Positions 1 through 8,748 of a stretch of 45,250 nt of DNA are shown piece after piece. The notes below the pieces were generated by a model that ran no database searches, was not told the DNA's origin, and saw nothing but the letters and a program-made list of their open reading frames with translations. How positions within the stretch are numbered: position 1 is the stretch's first letter; each line of letters opens with the position of its first letter. A program made the position numbers and the translations under genes. Origin of the DNA: Acidobacteriota bacterium (GTDB lineage Bacteria > Acidobacteriota > Terriglobia > Acidiferrales > UBA7541); NCBI GenBank assembly GCA_021324935.1, contig JAJPIE010000009.1, positions 1-45,250 on the forward strand. Direction: 5' to 3'.

Positions 1-770
1 AAAGTGAGGGGAATGTTCTGCGGAGGCGGAACGAGAGAAGCGGTGACGGATTGCGCGGAATTCATGGTGACGCTGCAACCGGCGGTGCCTGTGCAGGCGC
101 CAAGCCAGCCGCCGAAGGTGGCGCCTGAGTTTGGCGTTGCGCTTAGATTCACGACCGCGCCCACCGGATAGCTGGCGCTGCAAGCGCCGGAAATGACACC
201 CGCAGCGTCGACGCAGTTGATCTGGTTGAAATTGTCGGTGATGGTGCCGTTGCCGGTTCCGATGAGTGTGACATTCAAGGTGAAGGAATTGGCAGGAACG
301 AAGGACGCGGTGACGGTTTGCGGGCCGCTTACGGTAACGATGCAAGGTGCGGCGCCAGTGCAGCCTGTAAAACCGTTGAAGTTTGTGCCTGATGCGGGGA
401 TGGCGGTGAGCGCGACAATCGAGCCGGTGAGATAGCCGGCAGAGCAGTTGCCGGAGATGACGCCTCCGGTGGTGGTGCAATTGATCAGGCCGAAGTCGTC
501 GGTGATTGTGCCGGTGCCGGTGCCCTGGGGCGTAACAGTGAGCGTAGAGGTTCCGCCAGTGCCGGCGACAACAGTGAGCACGACTGAGCCGGGGTTGTAA
601 GTGGCCTGCCATGCGAGGCCGCTGGGCAGGCTGGGAGAATTGATCGCGGCGAACTGACCGGAACGTGAGTGGGTGGTGAGCACGGTAAACTGATTGTTGA
701 GTGCCGGTGTGAATCCGTTGGCGAATGCGATATCTAAATTGCCGGCAAGAGTGGTGTTTCCAGTGTCCTG
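1..770 (-). pseudogene. C-terminal continuation of the giant secreted protein beyond the in-frame TAG (partial)
   Basis: On the minus strand the frame of the preceding gene continues past its TAG for about 256 codons without another stop and runs off the window at base 1. It first encodes an autotransporter-like segment (TTLAGNLDIAFANGFTPAL, then FTVLTTHSRSGQFAAIN), which normally follows a YSQL-type strand directly. Two or three InlB-B-like repeats follow, with NGTITDNFNQINC, GWLGACTGTAGCSVTMN and QSVTAS motifs, the same family as the repeat at about residues 995-1080 of the upstream part. It has no start codon or Shine-Dalgarno of its own. It is best read as the severed tail of the same gene. 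Confidence 0.8.
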
Positions 771-3700
771 CTACTGAGAATACTGCGTCGGCGAAGCGAT
801 GCTGATACCAAAATGCCCGGTAGAAGTCTGGGTCAGGTTATTGACGGAGAGTATCCCAGACGAGGACGCGCCGGTCTGCTGCATCTGGCCCTGATTGGTG
901 ACGGAACTTCCGTTCAGTGACAAGGAGAAAGCGGAGTTGCCTAGCACGCGACCGGCGGAACCGTTGGTGAAAGGCAAGCCGTTGTTGCCGATTTGTCCGG
1001 CGCCTTCGATGAGGTTGGAGACGTTGGTGAGCGATCCGGCGTTGGCGTTGTTGATGATGGGCTGGCCACCCGAAGCAAGCTGATCCAGGAACACAGTGCC
1101 GTTGCCAGTCAATGTGACCGCATTGTTGCAGACGAGAAACGAATTGTGGCCGTTGGATTGGAGGTCGAGCACGCCGGTGTTGTTGATCGTGCCAAACAAA
1201 GTCGCGTTTCCATTGTCCACGATGGTGATCGTGCCGGCGAGGGTCAAAGCGCCGGAGGTTAAACCGTTGAGAGCAGGATTCTGCCCGACGACGGTGGTGA
1301 TGGAACCACCCGCGGCGCTGGTTAAGGTGCCACCCTGAATATTGGCGCCGCTAAAAAGCTGGATAGCGGAGCCGCCGCTTACGGTCCTGATCGCCGCACC
1401 CTGATTCACCACTTGCGCGCTGAGCTGCAGCGTGCCGCCATTCGCCTGGATCAGACCCAAGTTGGTGGAGTTGTTGTTGATGCCAAGGGGGAAGCTCGGA
1501 TTGGTTGCCGAAATCACGCCCGCAGCCTGGTTGGTGATGCCGAGGCCGTTGTTGCCGATTTGTCCGGCGCCTTCGATCAGGTTGTTGACGTTGACCAACG
1601 CGCCGGCGTTGGAATTGTTGATGATCGGCTGCCCGCTGGAAGACGCTTGTGAAAGGTTGACCGTGCCACCGCCGGAGAGGGTGACGATGTTGTTGCAGTT
1701 GAAGAAGGTGTTGTGCCCGGCCGCCTGGATGACGATGGTGCCGGTATTGTTAATCGAGCCGAAGAAGGTGGTGGTGGAGTTATCCAGCGACGCAAACGTC
1801 CCCACAATCGTGAGAGCGCCCGAGGTTATTCCGTCGAGAGAAGCTGAGTTGCCTGCCACAGTGGCGAAAGTACCGCCGAGAGTATTGGTGATCGTGCCGC
1901 CAACAATGTCGCCACCGACAAGGAGAATGGACGCACTGGCAGCGCCGACAGTGACGTTGGCGTTCTGGTTCTGGATGACGGAGGAAATCTGAAGGGTGCC
2001 GTTGCCGGTGGCTTCCAGGAGTCCCTGGTTGGTGAGGTTGCTGTTGATGAAAAGAGGGCTGGAAGAGTTGTTGGCGTTGATGATGCCGGCGGCCTGGTTG
2101 GTGATGACAAGGCCATTGTTGCCGATTTGCCCGGCACCCTGAATCAAGTTGTTGAAGTTGGTCAACGAACCCGCATTCGTATTATTGAGAATTGGCTGGC
2201 CGCCGAGGGTGGTGAGAGACATGTCGACCGTGCCGCCGCCGGACAAGGTGACAGCGCTATTGAAAGTGAGAAACGTATTGTGGCCGGCGGATTGGAGCAG
2301 GAGGGTTCCGGCATTGTCAATGGCGCCGAAGAGGACCGTGGTCGCGTTGTCCTGCGTGGTGTAAGTGCCGAACAGCGTAAGCGCACCCAAGGTTTTGCCG
2401 TCGAGGTTGCCGACGTTGCCTGTAGGGGTGGCAAAAGTGCCGCCGGCGGCGTTATTGACGATGCCGCCCTGAATGCTGGCGTTCCCGAGCAAAAGCACCG
2501 AGGAAGTGGAACTGAGAGTCCTCACAGTGGCGGCCGAATTGGCAATAACGGCGGCAATTTGCAAGGTGCCGGAGCCGCTGGACTGGATGGTGCCGAGGTT
2601 GGTGACATTGTTGTTGAGCGTGAGCGGGAAGGAAGCGTTGTTTGCGCTGATAACACCACTCACCTGATTGGTGATGTGGAGACCGTTGTTGCCAATCTGG
2701 CCAGCGCCCTGAATGGTGTTATCGACGTTGGTGAAGGCGCCATTGTTGGTGTTGTTGAGGATAGGTTGGCCGCCGGAAGTAGTTTGAATCAAGGTGATGG
2801 TGCCACCACCGGTGATGGTGACCGAGCCGCTGAACGTCAGAAAAGTATTGTGACCGGAAGCATTGAGAGTGATCTGGCCGGAATTGGACAGGGTGCCGGC
2901 GACGATGAATTGCAAATTGTCCGAGATCGTCAAGGAGTTGCCCGGATCGATGGTGAGTCCGCCAACGCTGGCGCTGACGTCGAGTGTGACAGAGGAGACG
3001 GGAGACTTGGCGCCGTTGATGCAAACATGCGCGCCGGAGACAGGGACCGCGGCGGTGCTCCAATTGGCAGGGTTGCTCCAATTGCCGGATGGCCCGCCAA
3101 TCCAGGTCGTATCGGAAGGCGCGCAATGAGAAGGGATCGCGGTGGTGAAGATGGCCGCGACGATCTGATTGGAGTTCATCGTGAGCGTGCAAGTGCCACT
3201 GCCGGTGCAGGCACCATCCCAACCATAGAAAATCGAGCCGGCCGAGGGAGTAGCCGTGAGCGTAACCTGAGCGCCAGGGGTGTAAACGTGATTGCAATAG
3301 GTCGTGGTGCTGCAAGTGAAGCCAGAACCGTCGCTGATCGTTCCGGCACCGTTGCCGGTGATGGCCACGGAAAGGGTCTGCCCGGGAGCCTGACTGAAAC
3401 CTTCGAGAACGACGACGCTGGGGGTGTCGGCAATTCCAAGAGAGTTGTCGAGGAACTCCACCTCGGCGACTTCGGCACCGGCAGCGGTGGGGTGAAACGC
3501 GACATTGACGTCGCAGTAGCTGCCCGGAGCGAGGACTCCCGCCAAGGTATTGCAGAGAGGATCTGAGCCGGTGTAGGGGACCTCGGCAAAGTCGGTGGCA
3601 TTGGGGCCGGTGAAGGTGTAGGTAAAGTTCAGCGGGGCGCCGCCATGATTGACGAGGATGGCTTGCTGCGGCGCGCTGGTGGTTCCCTGAGCGACCGATC

Positions 3701-6362
3701 CGAAATTCGCCAGGAACGATGTGCCGGCGTTGGGCGGAGCAACGATAAAGCCGTAAGAAGCGATAGCGCCAACGAAAGGCCCGTACTGAAAACCAGCGCC
3801 ATTGTTGGAATCAAGATTGTTGGTCTCATAGCCGCTGGTGGAGTAGGCGTAAACCACATGGAAACCCGGAGTGAGGGGGAGGGAATAAATTCCGCTGAAG
3901 GAACCGGAGGTTCCAGTGCTGCCCGCATAACTCCATGGGCCGGTGAGCGTGTCCACCTGGAAGTAGACGGCATAGGGCCCGTAACCGTCCAGGCCGGCAG
4001 TGGCGGAGAAGTTGAACGTGGGGGTGGCCGAAGTGGTCCAGATGTTGTTGGTAAAGGGCTGGATCGTCGTGGAGGGACCAGCGTTGCCCTGGGGAGTACT
4101 TTCCGCGATGTAAGAGACGGTGTTCGAAAGGCGATCCAGGGCGTAGACAGTGTTGTTGATGGGATCGGTGGCGATTTGCGTGTTCAAGGGGCCAATGGAA
4201 CCTTCGGGGGTGCTGCCGCCGAGGAAATATTGGCCCGTCGGATCGATGGCATAGATGGCCCCGTTGGCGCCGGTGGTCTTCATCTGGACGTAGACCTTGC
4301 CGGAGGCAAGATTCACGGCGACGCCGACTGGAGTGCCGCCGGTGGAGAGATTTGTGACCGAGCCGGTGGCGCCATCGATCACAGTAACGCTGCCGTTTCC
4401 GGAGCCGTCGCCGGCATTGGCGACGAAAATTTTGTTGGTGATGGGATTGACGGCCACGGCGACGGGAGAGATCGCGCTGGGATCCTGGTATACGGCGCTG
4501 ACGCCACCAAGGAATCCGCCAGCATGGATCACGGCATCCACTTCTTTGCCCGAGCAGGCGACATAGACCGTGTTGGTGGTGGGATTCACGTCCATCGCGG
4601 TCGGCTGAGAGGCCGTGGTGCCGCACACGCCGACGATGAAGGAATGGGGAGTGGATTCGTCGGCGACTTCCAGATTTCCATCGCGGAACAGTGTGTAAGC
4701 AACGCCGGCCGCGGGATTCGCAAGCGAGGCAATCGGGCCGACATTGGAGGTGGGACCCGAGGTCCAAGGGTTTGGACCGAAATTCGAAGGAAAGTTGAAG
4801 GCGGCGCTCTGGGTGGAGCTTGCGCCGAAAACAAGTCCGCGAATGGGGTCAACTGCGATGGAGTCGGGATTCGCGACGTCGATGGTTTGAGATTCGACTT
4901 GATCGTTTGAGGCATCGATGATGGTTACGGAGCCGGTGAAATCGGCGACGTAGACGAGATTCTTCGCGAGGTCGATGGCAATGGCATCGGGATTGCCGCC
5001 GGTAGGAATATTGGAGGTTGTGCCAGCGTTGGGGTCGTAGGCGGTAACGCTATTCGAGCCATAATTGGCGACGTAGACTTTATTCGTTGCGGGATTGACG
5101 GCGATGGCCCAAGGCTGGATCTGGCCGAGGGTGAGCGTATTGAATGCATTTGTGGACCCGTCAACGACGGCGATGGAATTGGAGGCGTTATCCGCGTAGA
5201 CACGGTGCGTAACGGGATTGAGAGCGAGGGCAGCCGTGCCGCCCGGACCAACGGGAGGATTGGTTTCCGCGAGAGTGCCGCCATCGATGGCGGTGAGATT
5301 GCCACCCTGGATGGAGACAAATACTTCGTCCGTGGTGGGATCGACGACGATGGCCGCCTGTCCGGCCGGACTGGTGCCGGCTTGCGCGGAGAGCACATGG
5401 GTTACGGTGTCGGTGGAGCCATCGATTACGTCCACGTGGCCGTCCAGAGTTGCGACGAAAATCTGGCCGCTTAATGGGCTGGTGGCAATAGCAGTTGGAG
5501 CGGTGGAAATTCCAGAGATCGAACTGGCGATATTCGTGGCGCCGTTGATGACCATCACATCGTTGGAACCTTGATCGGCAACATAAATTTTGTTGGACGG
5601 TGCGTTCAGAGCGAGAGAAGTTGGGTGCATGCCGACCTGGATGGTGGTCACGACGGTGTTGGAACTACCATCGACAACGCTGACGGTGCCGTCCGCGTAA
5701 TTCGCGACATAGATCCGGTTGCTGGCGAGATCCATGACCATGGCATCGGGCTGCGCGCCGACGGAGATGGCTGCAGTAAATTGAAGGCCGGAACCATTGT
5801 TGACAAAGACCGAAACGGAGTTGCTGCCCTTATTGGCGACATATAAGGTGCCGAAGCCGTTCGGGGAAAACACCATGGCCGCGGGCTGAAGCGCGTTGGG
5901 ATCCTTGACGAGTTGCTCGAATGTATATCCGCCTTGGGGAACGACATAGTAGGCGACGATGTCGTTGGAGGCACTATTGGCGACGAAAACTCCGTTGAGG
6001 TAAGTGAGGATAGCGGAAGCGCCGTTGGTGGTGGCGGCGCCGGGGTCCTTGACCTGGTGGACGGTGTTGGTCCAACCATCGATATAGGTCAAGGTGTTGT
6101 CGCCGTGGGTTACATAGATGATATTTTGCGTTGGGTTGACGGCCAAGCCGACGGTGGGAGAACCGGTGCTGACGGTCGAGAGAGTGGTTTGGGCGGAGGA
6201 AGGCAGAGCGGCTGCCAGGCCAAACAGAAGCGTCAGGAAACCCAGGAAAGTGGTAAAGCGAATGGGGCACAACCCCGAGCGAAGCGCCGAGCGCCCGGAA
6301 AGATCAGGGCGATTGAGAGGCAAACGGCAAGCTTGGCCGCTACTACCTTGCAGAGCAGTCAT
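771..6362 (-). CDS. Giant secreted YVTN beta-propeller / beta-strand-repeat protein, ended by a premature TAG
   Basis: About 1863 aa. A hydrophobic signal peptide (FLGFLTLLFGLAAAL, cleavage after SSAQ) predicts export. Residues about 60-760 are repeated YVAN/NSVSVIDG-type blades, the YVTN beta-propeller style of surface proteins. At about 875-990 is an ASH/choice-of-anchor-D-like domain, and at about 995-1080 an InlB-B-like repeat (GWDGACTGSGTCTLTMN). Four copies of a 189-190 aa beta-strand repeat carrying GAGQIGNNGL follow, at about residues 1224, 1414, 1603 and 1792. I place the start at ATG 6362, not the upstream ATG at 6386, because a GGAGGG Shine-Dalgarno lies just before it. The frame stops at TAG 771-773 and then stays open to base 3. 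A surface or extracellular-matrix role is likely; no enzyme domain is visible. Confidence 0.85.
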   Translation of the reverse strand: MTALQGSSGQACRLPLNRPDLSGRSALRSGLCPIRFTTFLGFLTLLFGLAAALPSSAQTTLSTVSTGSPTVGLAVNPTQNIIYVTHGDNTLTYIDGWTNTVHQVKDPGAATTNGASAILTYLNGVFVANSASNDIVAYYVVPQGGYTFEQLVKDPNALQPAAMVFSPNGFGTLYVANKGSNSVSVFVNNGSGLQFTAAISVGAQPDAMVMDLASNRIYVANYADGTVSVVDGSSNTVVTTIQVGMHPTSLALNAPSNKIYVADQGSNDVMVINGATNIASSISGISTAPTAIATSPLSGQIFVATLDGHVDVIDGSTDTVTHVLSAQAGTSPAGQAAIVVDPTTDEVFVSIQGGNLTAIDGGTLAETNPPVGPGGTAALALNPVTHRVYADNASNSIAVVDGSTNAFNTLTLGQIQPWAIAVNPATNKVYVANYGSNSVTAYDPNAGTTSNIPTGGNPDAIAIDLAKNLVYVADFTGSVTIIDASNDQVESQTIDVANPDSIAVDPIRGLVFGASSTQSAAFNFPSNFGPNPWTSGPTSNVGPIASLANPAAGVAYTLFRDGNLEVADESTPHSFIVGVCGTTASQPTAMDVNPTTNTVYVACSGKEVDAVIHAGGFLGGVSAVYQDPSAISPVAVAVNPITNKIFVANAGDGSGNGSVTVIDGATGSVTNLSTGGTPVGVAVNLASGKVYVQMKTTGANGAIYAIDPTGQYFLGGSTPEGSIGPLNTQIATDPINNTVYALDRLSNTVSYIAESTPQGNAGPSTTIQPFTNNIWTTSATPTFNFSATAGLDGYGPYAVYFQVDTLTGPWSYAGSTGTSGSFSGIYSLPLTPGFHVVYAYSTSGYETNNLDSNNGAGFQYGPFVGAIASYGFIVAPPNAGTSFLANFGSVAQGTTSAPQQAILVNHGGAPLNFTYTFTGPNATDFAEVPYTGSDPLCNTLAGVLAPGSYCDVNVAFHPTAAGAEVAEVEFLDNSLGIADTPSVVVLEGFSQAPGQTLSVAITGNGAGTISDGSGFTCSTTTYCNHVYTPGAQVTLTATPSAGSIFYGWDGACTGSGTCTLTMNSNQIVAAIFTTAIPSHCAPSDTTWIGGPSGNWSNPANWSTAAVPVSGAHVCINGAKSPVSSVTLDVSASVGGLTIDPGNSLTISDNLQFIVAGTLSNSGQITLNASGHNTFLTFSGSVTITGGGTITLIQTTSGGQPILNNTNNGAFTNVDNTIQGAGQIGNNGLHITNQVSGVISANNASFPLTLNNNVTNLGTIQSSGSGTLQIAAVIANSAATVRTLSSTSSVLLLGNASIQGGIVNNAAGGTFATPTGNVGNLDGKTLGALTLFGTYTTQDNATTVLFGAIDNAGTLLLQSAGHNTFLTFNSAVTLSGGGTVDMSLTTLGGQPILNNTNAGSLTNFNNLIQGAGQIGNNGLVITNQAAGIINANNSSSPLFINSNLTNQGLLEATGNGTLQISSVIQNQNANVTVGAASASILLVGGDIVGGTITNTLGGTFATVAGNSASLDGITSGALTIVGTFASLDNSTTTFFGSINNTGTIVIQAAGHNTFFNCNNIVTLSGGGTVNLSQASSSGQPIINNSNAGALVNVNNLIEGAGQIGNNGLGITNQAAGVISATNPSFPLGINNNSTNLGLIQANGGTLQLSAQVVNQGAAIRTVSGGSAIQLFSGANIQGGTLTSAAGGSITTVVGQNPALNGLTSGALTLAGTITIVDNGNATLFGTINNTGVLDLQSNGHNSFLVCNNAVTLTGNGTVFLDQLASGGQPIINNANAGSLTNVSNLIEGAGQIGNNGLPFTNGSAGRVLGNSAFSLSLNGSSVTNQGQMQQTGASSSGILSVNNLTQTSTGHFGISIASPTQYSQ
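890..2900 (-). repeat. Four tandem copies of a 567-570 bp in-frame coding repeat
   Basis: The conserved core encoding GAGQIGNNGL recurs at plus-strand positions about 981, 1548, 2115 and 2685, so the spacings are 567, 567 and 570 bp (189-190 codons). Each unit encodes the same order of beta strands: a GGQPI.NN.NAG segment, GAGQIGNNGL, ITNQ..G.I.A.N, a GTLQ(I/L) strand, then GG(T/S)..T..G and a LFG.INNTG strand. The copies differ mainly by substitutions, so the array is diverged rather than freshly amplified. Because the unit is a multiple of three, copy number can change without breaking the frame. Confidence 0.85.
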
Positions 6363-6911
6363 TTCACGCCCTCCGTCGCATTCCAAATGCCGCTGGATTC
6401 AATCCTTAAGGTTCTTACCTGGGGACACCGCACCGGGTTGGCGTCGATTTCGCTCAGGGTTCTCCGGCTCGGTTTCGGGGAGAGAACCAAGAGGAACGCA
6501 GGGGGCACCCGGGGAAAAGAGCTGAGCAAGTTTCCCCATGAGCAACGACTTGTCCAAGCGGCGAGGAGAAGCTGCGGCTTTGCGCGATTCGTGGCCATCG
6601 CTAAGCGCTGGCAAATGCGACACTTCCGAGAGGTCTGGAGGCCCATCGGGAAGAGAGCGATCGCAACGTGGGGGCATAGTACGGACTCTGCGCAAAGTGT
6701 TTCCGAAAAGTGCTTGGCCCCTAGGCGAATAGGGAAAAGTCTTGCACACTTATCCCCAAAGCCCGACGGCCGCCGACTTTAGAGCCCTTCGCAAGAAACC
6801 AATGAAACAAACCTGGCTTCAAAAGAAAGACCTTCTGAGCGATTTGATGTTTAGTACGATGGCAAGCCGCGAGCAAGGGACGCGTTAGGACATTAAAGGG
6901 CTTTTCAGGTC
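6363..6911. other. Divergent intergenic region, about 550 bp
   Basis: This lies between the divergently transcribed giant secreted protein and the HTH-TPR regulator. I see no convincing gene: the short frames across it lack Shine-Dalgarno sites and recognisable domains. It must hold both promoters, but I cannot assign a confident -35/-10 pair. A GCGAT...ATCGC hairpin followed by GCAAAGCC on the minus strand (about 6570-6600) superficially recalls part of a c-di-GMP-I riboswitch, but the rest of the consensus is missing. Confidence 0.5.
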
Positions 6912-8354
6912 ATGTCGAAGGATACACCCGCAAAACCAGGCAGTCAGCGACTCGATTCTTGGAAGGAAATTGCAGGCTTTTTCTCGCGCGATGAACGTAC
7001 GGTAAAGCGCTGGGAGAAGGAGCGGAACTTGCCGGTGCACCGCGTGCCGGGCGGGGGCCGGGGGAGTGTCTTTGCGTTCACGAATGAACTGACGGCCTGG
7101 CTGCGATCAGCAGGGAGCGGAGCAGTACCTGGTCCCGAATCGGAGCGAGGGGGGGCTGCGGGTCAGGGCCCCCGCCAGAGTTCCGAACCGTCCAAGGGCC
7201 AAGCCGGGCTTTTTATTGGCGGGGAACCTGCGGCGGGCGTGCTGCTGCGCTGGACGATTATCGCGGCGGGTATGGCAGTGCTGGGGCTAGGCGCTTACGG
7301 GTTTGCACACTTCTTCCGTGTGCGGCCGGTCCAGGGACACGTGCTGCCGAACGTGTCGTTTCGCCGATATAATCCGGCGCGACTTGAGGCGGAAGATTTG
7401 TATTTGAAGGGCAGGTATTACTGGAACAAGCGGACAGCGGATGATCTGAGCCGTGCGGCGGATTATTTTTCAGCGGCCACGCAGCGGGATCCCACGTACG
7501 CGCAGGCTTATGCGGGGCTGGCGGATACATACGACCTGATGCGGGAGTACAGCAACATGCCGGCCAGCCAGGCGTTCCCACTGGCGGTGGCCGCCGCGCA
7601 GAAAGCAGTGCAACTGGACGAAACCTTGGCGGATGGGCACCGGGCGCTGGCGTTCGCGGAGTTTCACGGGAATTGGGATATCGCGGAAGGCGAACGCGAA
7701 TTCCGGCGGGCAATCGAATTGAATCCGAACGACGCCGTGGCGCATCACTGGTACGCGACAGCGTTGATGGCACTGCCGCGGCTGCCGGAAGCGGTTTCTG
7801 AAATCGAAAAAGCGCGGACGCTAGATCCGAGTTCGCGCTCGATCGCTGCGGACCGTGCGCAAGTGTTTTATGCCAGCGGCCGGGATCAAGAAGCGATCAA
7901 TATTCTGCAGGAGTTGGAAGAGACGGACCGGGAGTTCCGGTCGCCGCATGCGTATCTGGAAGGAATCTATTGGGACCGGAAAGAGTACGCGAAATCGCTG
8001 GATGAACAGGAGGCGCTGGCGCATCTTTACCAGAATGAAATTGTGTTGAAAGCGGTGGCGGCAGACAAGGAACGGTTTGAGGCGGGGGGCGAAAGCGCGC
8101 TACTGGAAGGCCGCTTGCACGATCAACTGCAAGAATTGCGCGAAGGGCGCGAAGACGCGTTGAACGTGGCGAGTACGTATGCCATTTTGGGAGACTACAA
8201 AAAGGCGCTGGAATATCTGACGCGGGCCTACCAGCGCCATGAGTATGAGTTGCTCTACCTGCAGAACTTCCGAGCGTTTCGCGCGATCCACGAAGATCCG
8301 GCGTATCAAAATCTGCTGCAACACATCGACGCAGGCGGCAAAGAGCCGCTCTAA
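6912..8354 (+). CDS. Membrane-anchored HTH / TPR regulator
   Basis: 480 aa. Residues about 10-62 form a MerR/excisionase-like helix-turn-helix (DSWKEIAGFFSRDERTVKRW, then LPVHRVPGG). A low-complexity linker follows, then one transmembrane helix at about 113-135 (TIIAAGMAVLGLGAYGFAHF). The remainder is a TPR superhelix (YLKGRYYWNKR, AYAGLADTYDLM, AVAHHWYATALMAL). The DNA-binding part would be cytoplasmic and the TPR part periplasmic, as in CadC-like one-component regulators. The family is expanded in Acidobacteria and its ligands are unknown. Its TPR part is clearly paralogous to that of the protein at 8749-10710. It is divergent from the giant secreted gene, which is a plausible but unproven target. 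Confidence 0.8.
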   Translation: MSKDTPAKPGSQRLDSWKEIAGFFSRDERTVKRWEKERNLPVHRVPGGGRGSVFAFTNELTAWLRSAGSGAVPGPESERGGAAGQGPRQSSEPSKGQAGLFIGGEPAAGVLLRWTIIAAGMAVLGLGAYGFAHFFRVRPVQGHVLPNVSFRRYNPARLEAEDLYLKGRYYWNKRTADDLSRAADYFSAATQRDPTYAQAYAGLADTYDLMREYSNMPASQAFPLAVAAAQKAVQLDETLADGHRALAFAEFHGNWDIAEGEREFRRAIELNPNDAVAHHWYATALMALPRLPEAVSEIEKARTLDPSSRSIAADRAQVFYASGRDQEAINILQELEETDREFRSPHAYLEGIYWDRKEYAKSLDEQEALAHLYQNEIVLKAVAADKERFEAGGESALLEGRLHDQLQELREGREDALNVASTYAILGDYKKALEYLTRAYQRHEYELLYLQNFRAFRAIHEDPAYQNLLQHIDAGGKEPL

Positions 8355-8422
8355 AATTTCCGCGGGTGAATCAATTCAAGGGCAGTGCGAACCCACGCGC
8401 TTTGCCGGCGTGGAGGATTTCG

Positions 8423-8495
<73 letters not shown>

Positions 8496-8748
8496 GAAGG
8501 AATGAGCGAAAGTTCGGCGAGTGCGCTCTGCATGCGCGGATTTCCACGCGTATAGGGCACAATCCTCGCCGCTCGAACGGCCGCTTCTCCAGTGAGGAAA
8601 AGAGACGCTCGCAATCCGATTGTACCGCAGGAAGTGAAAATCCTCTGTGTTTGGTGGGTGAAGAAGGGGGATATGGTGAACAATCGTGGACGCAGAGATG
8701 CCAGGGGTCGTGAGCAAGAGAGAACGAACCGCAAGGTGAAGTCATAGC

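Noticed and set aside
771..773. TAG read as pyrrolysine
   Set aside because: Neither the protein type nor the organism style suggests pyrrolysine, and the expected residue is an ordinary Leu in a beta strand; a single TTG-to-TAG change is simpler.
890..2900. CRISPR-like periodicity
   Set aside because: The unit is 567-570 bp, entirely coding and in frame; there are no short identical repeats with unique spacers.
2127..4910. Long plus-strand open frames (up to about 480 codons) opposite the giant secreted gene
   Set aside because: They lie antisense to a gene with clear signal peptide, domains and repeats. Their translations are low-complexity Gly/Arg/Val-rich and have no Shine-Dalgarno or domain. 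The openness comes from the GC-rich codon pattern of the real gene.
6560..6660. c-di-GMP-I riboswitch before the giant secreted gene
   Set aside because: Only a small hairpin plus GCAAAGCC matches; the paired second helix and tetraloop-receptor elements of the consensus are not found.
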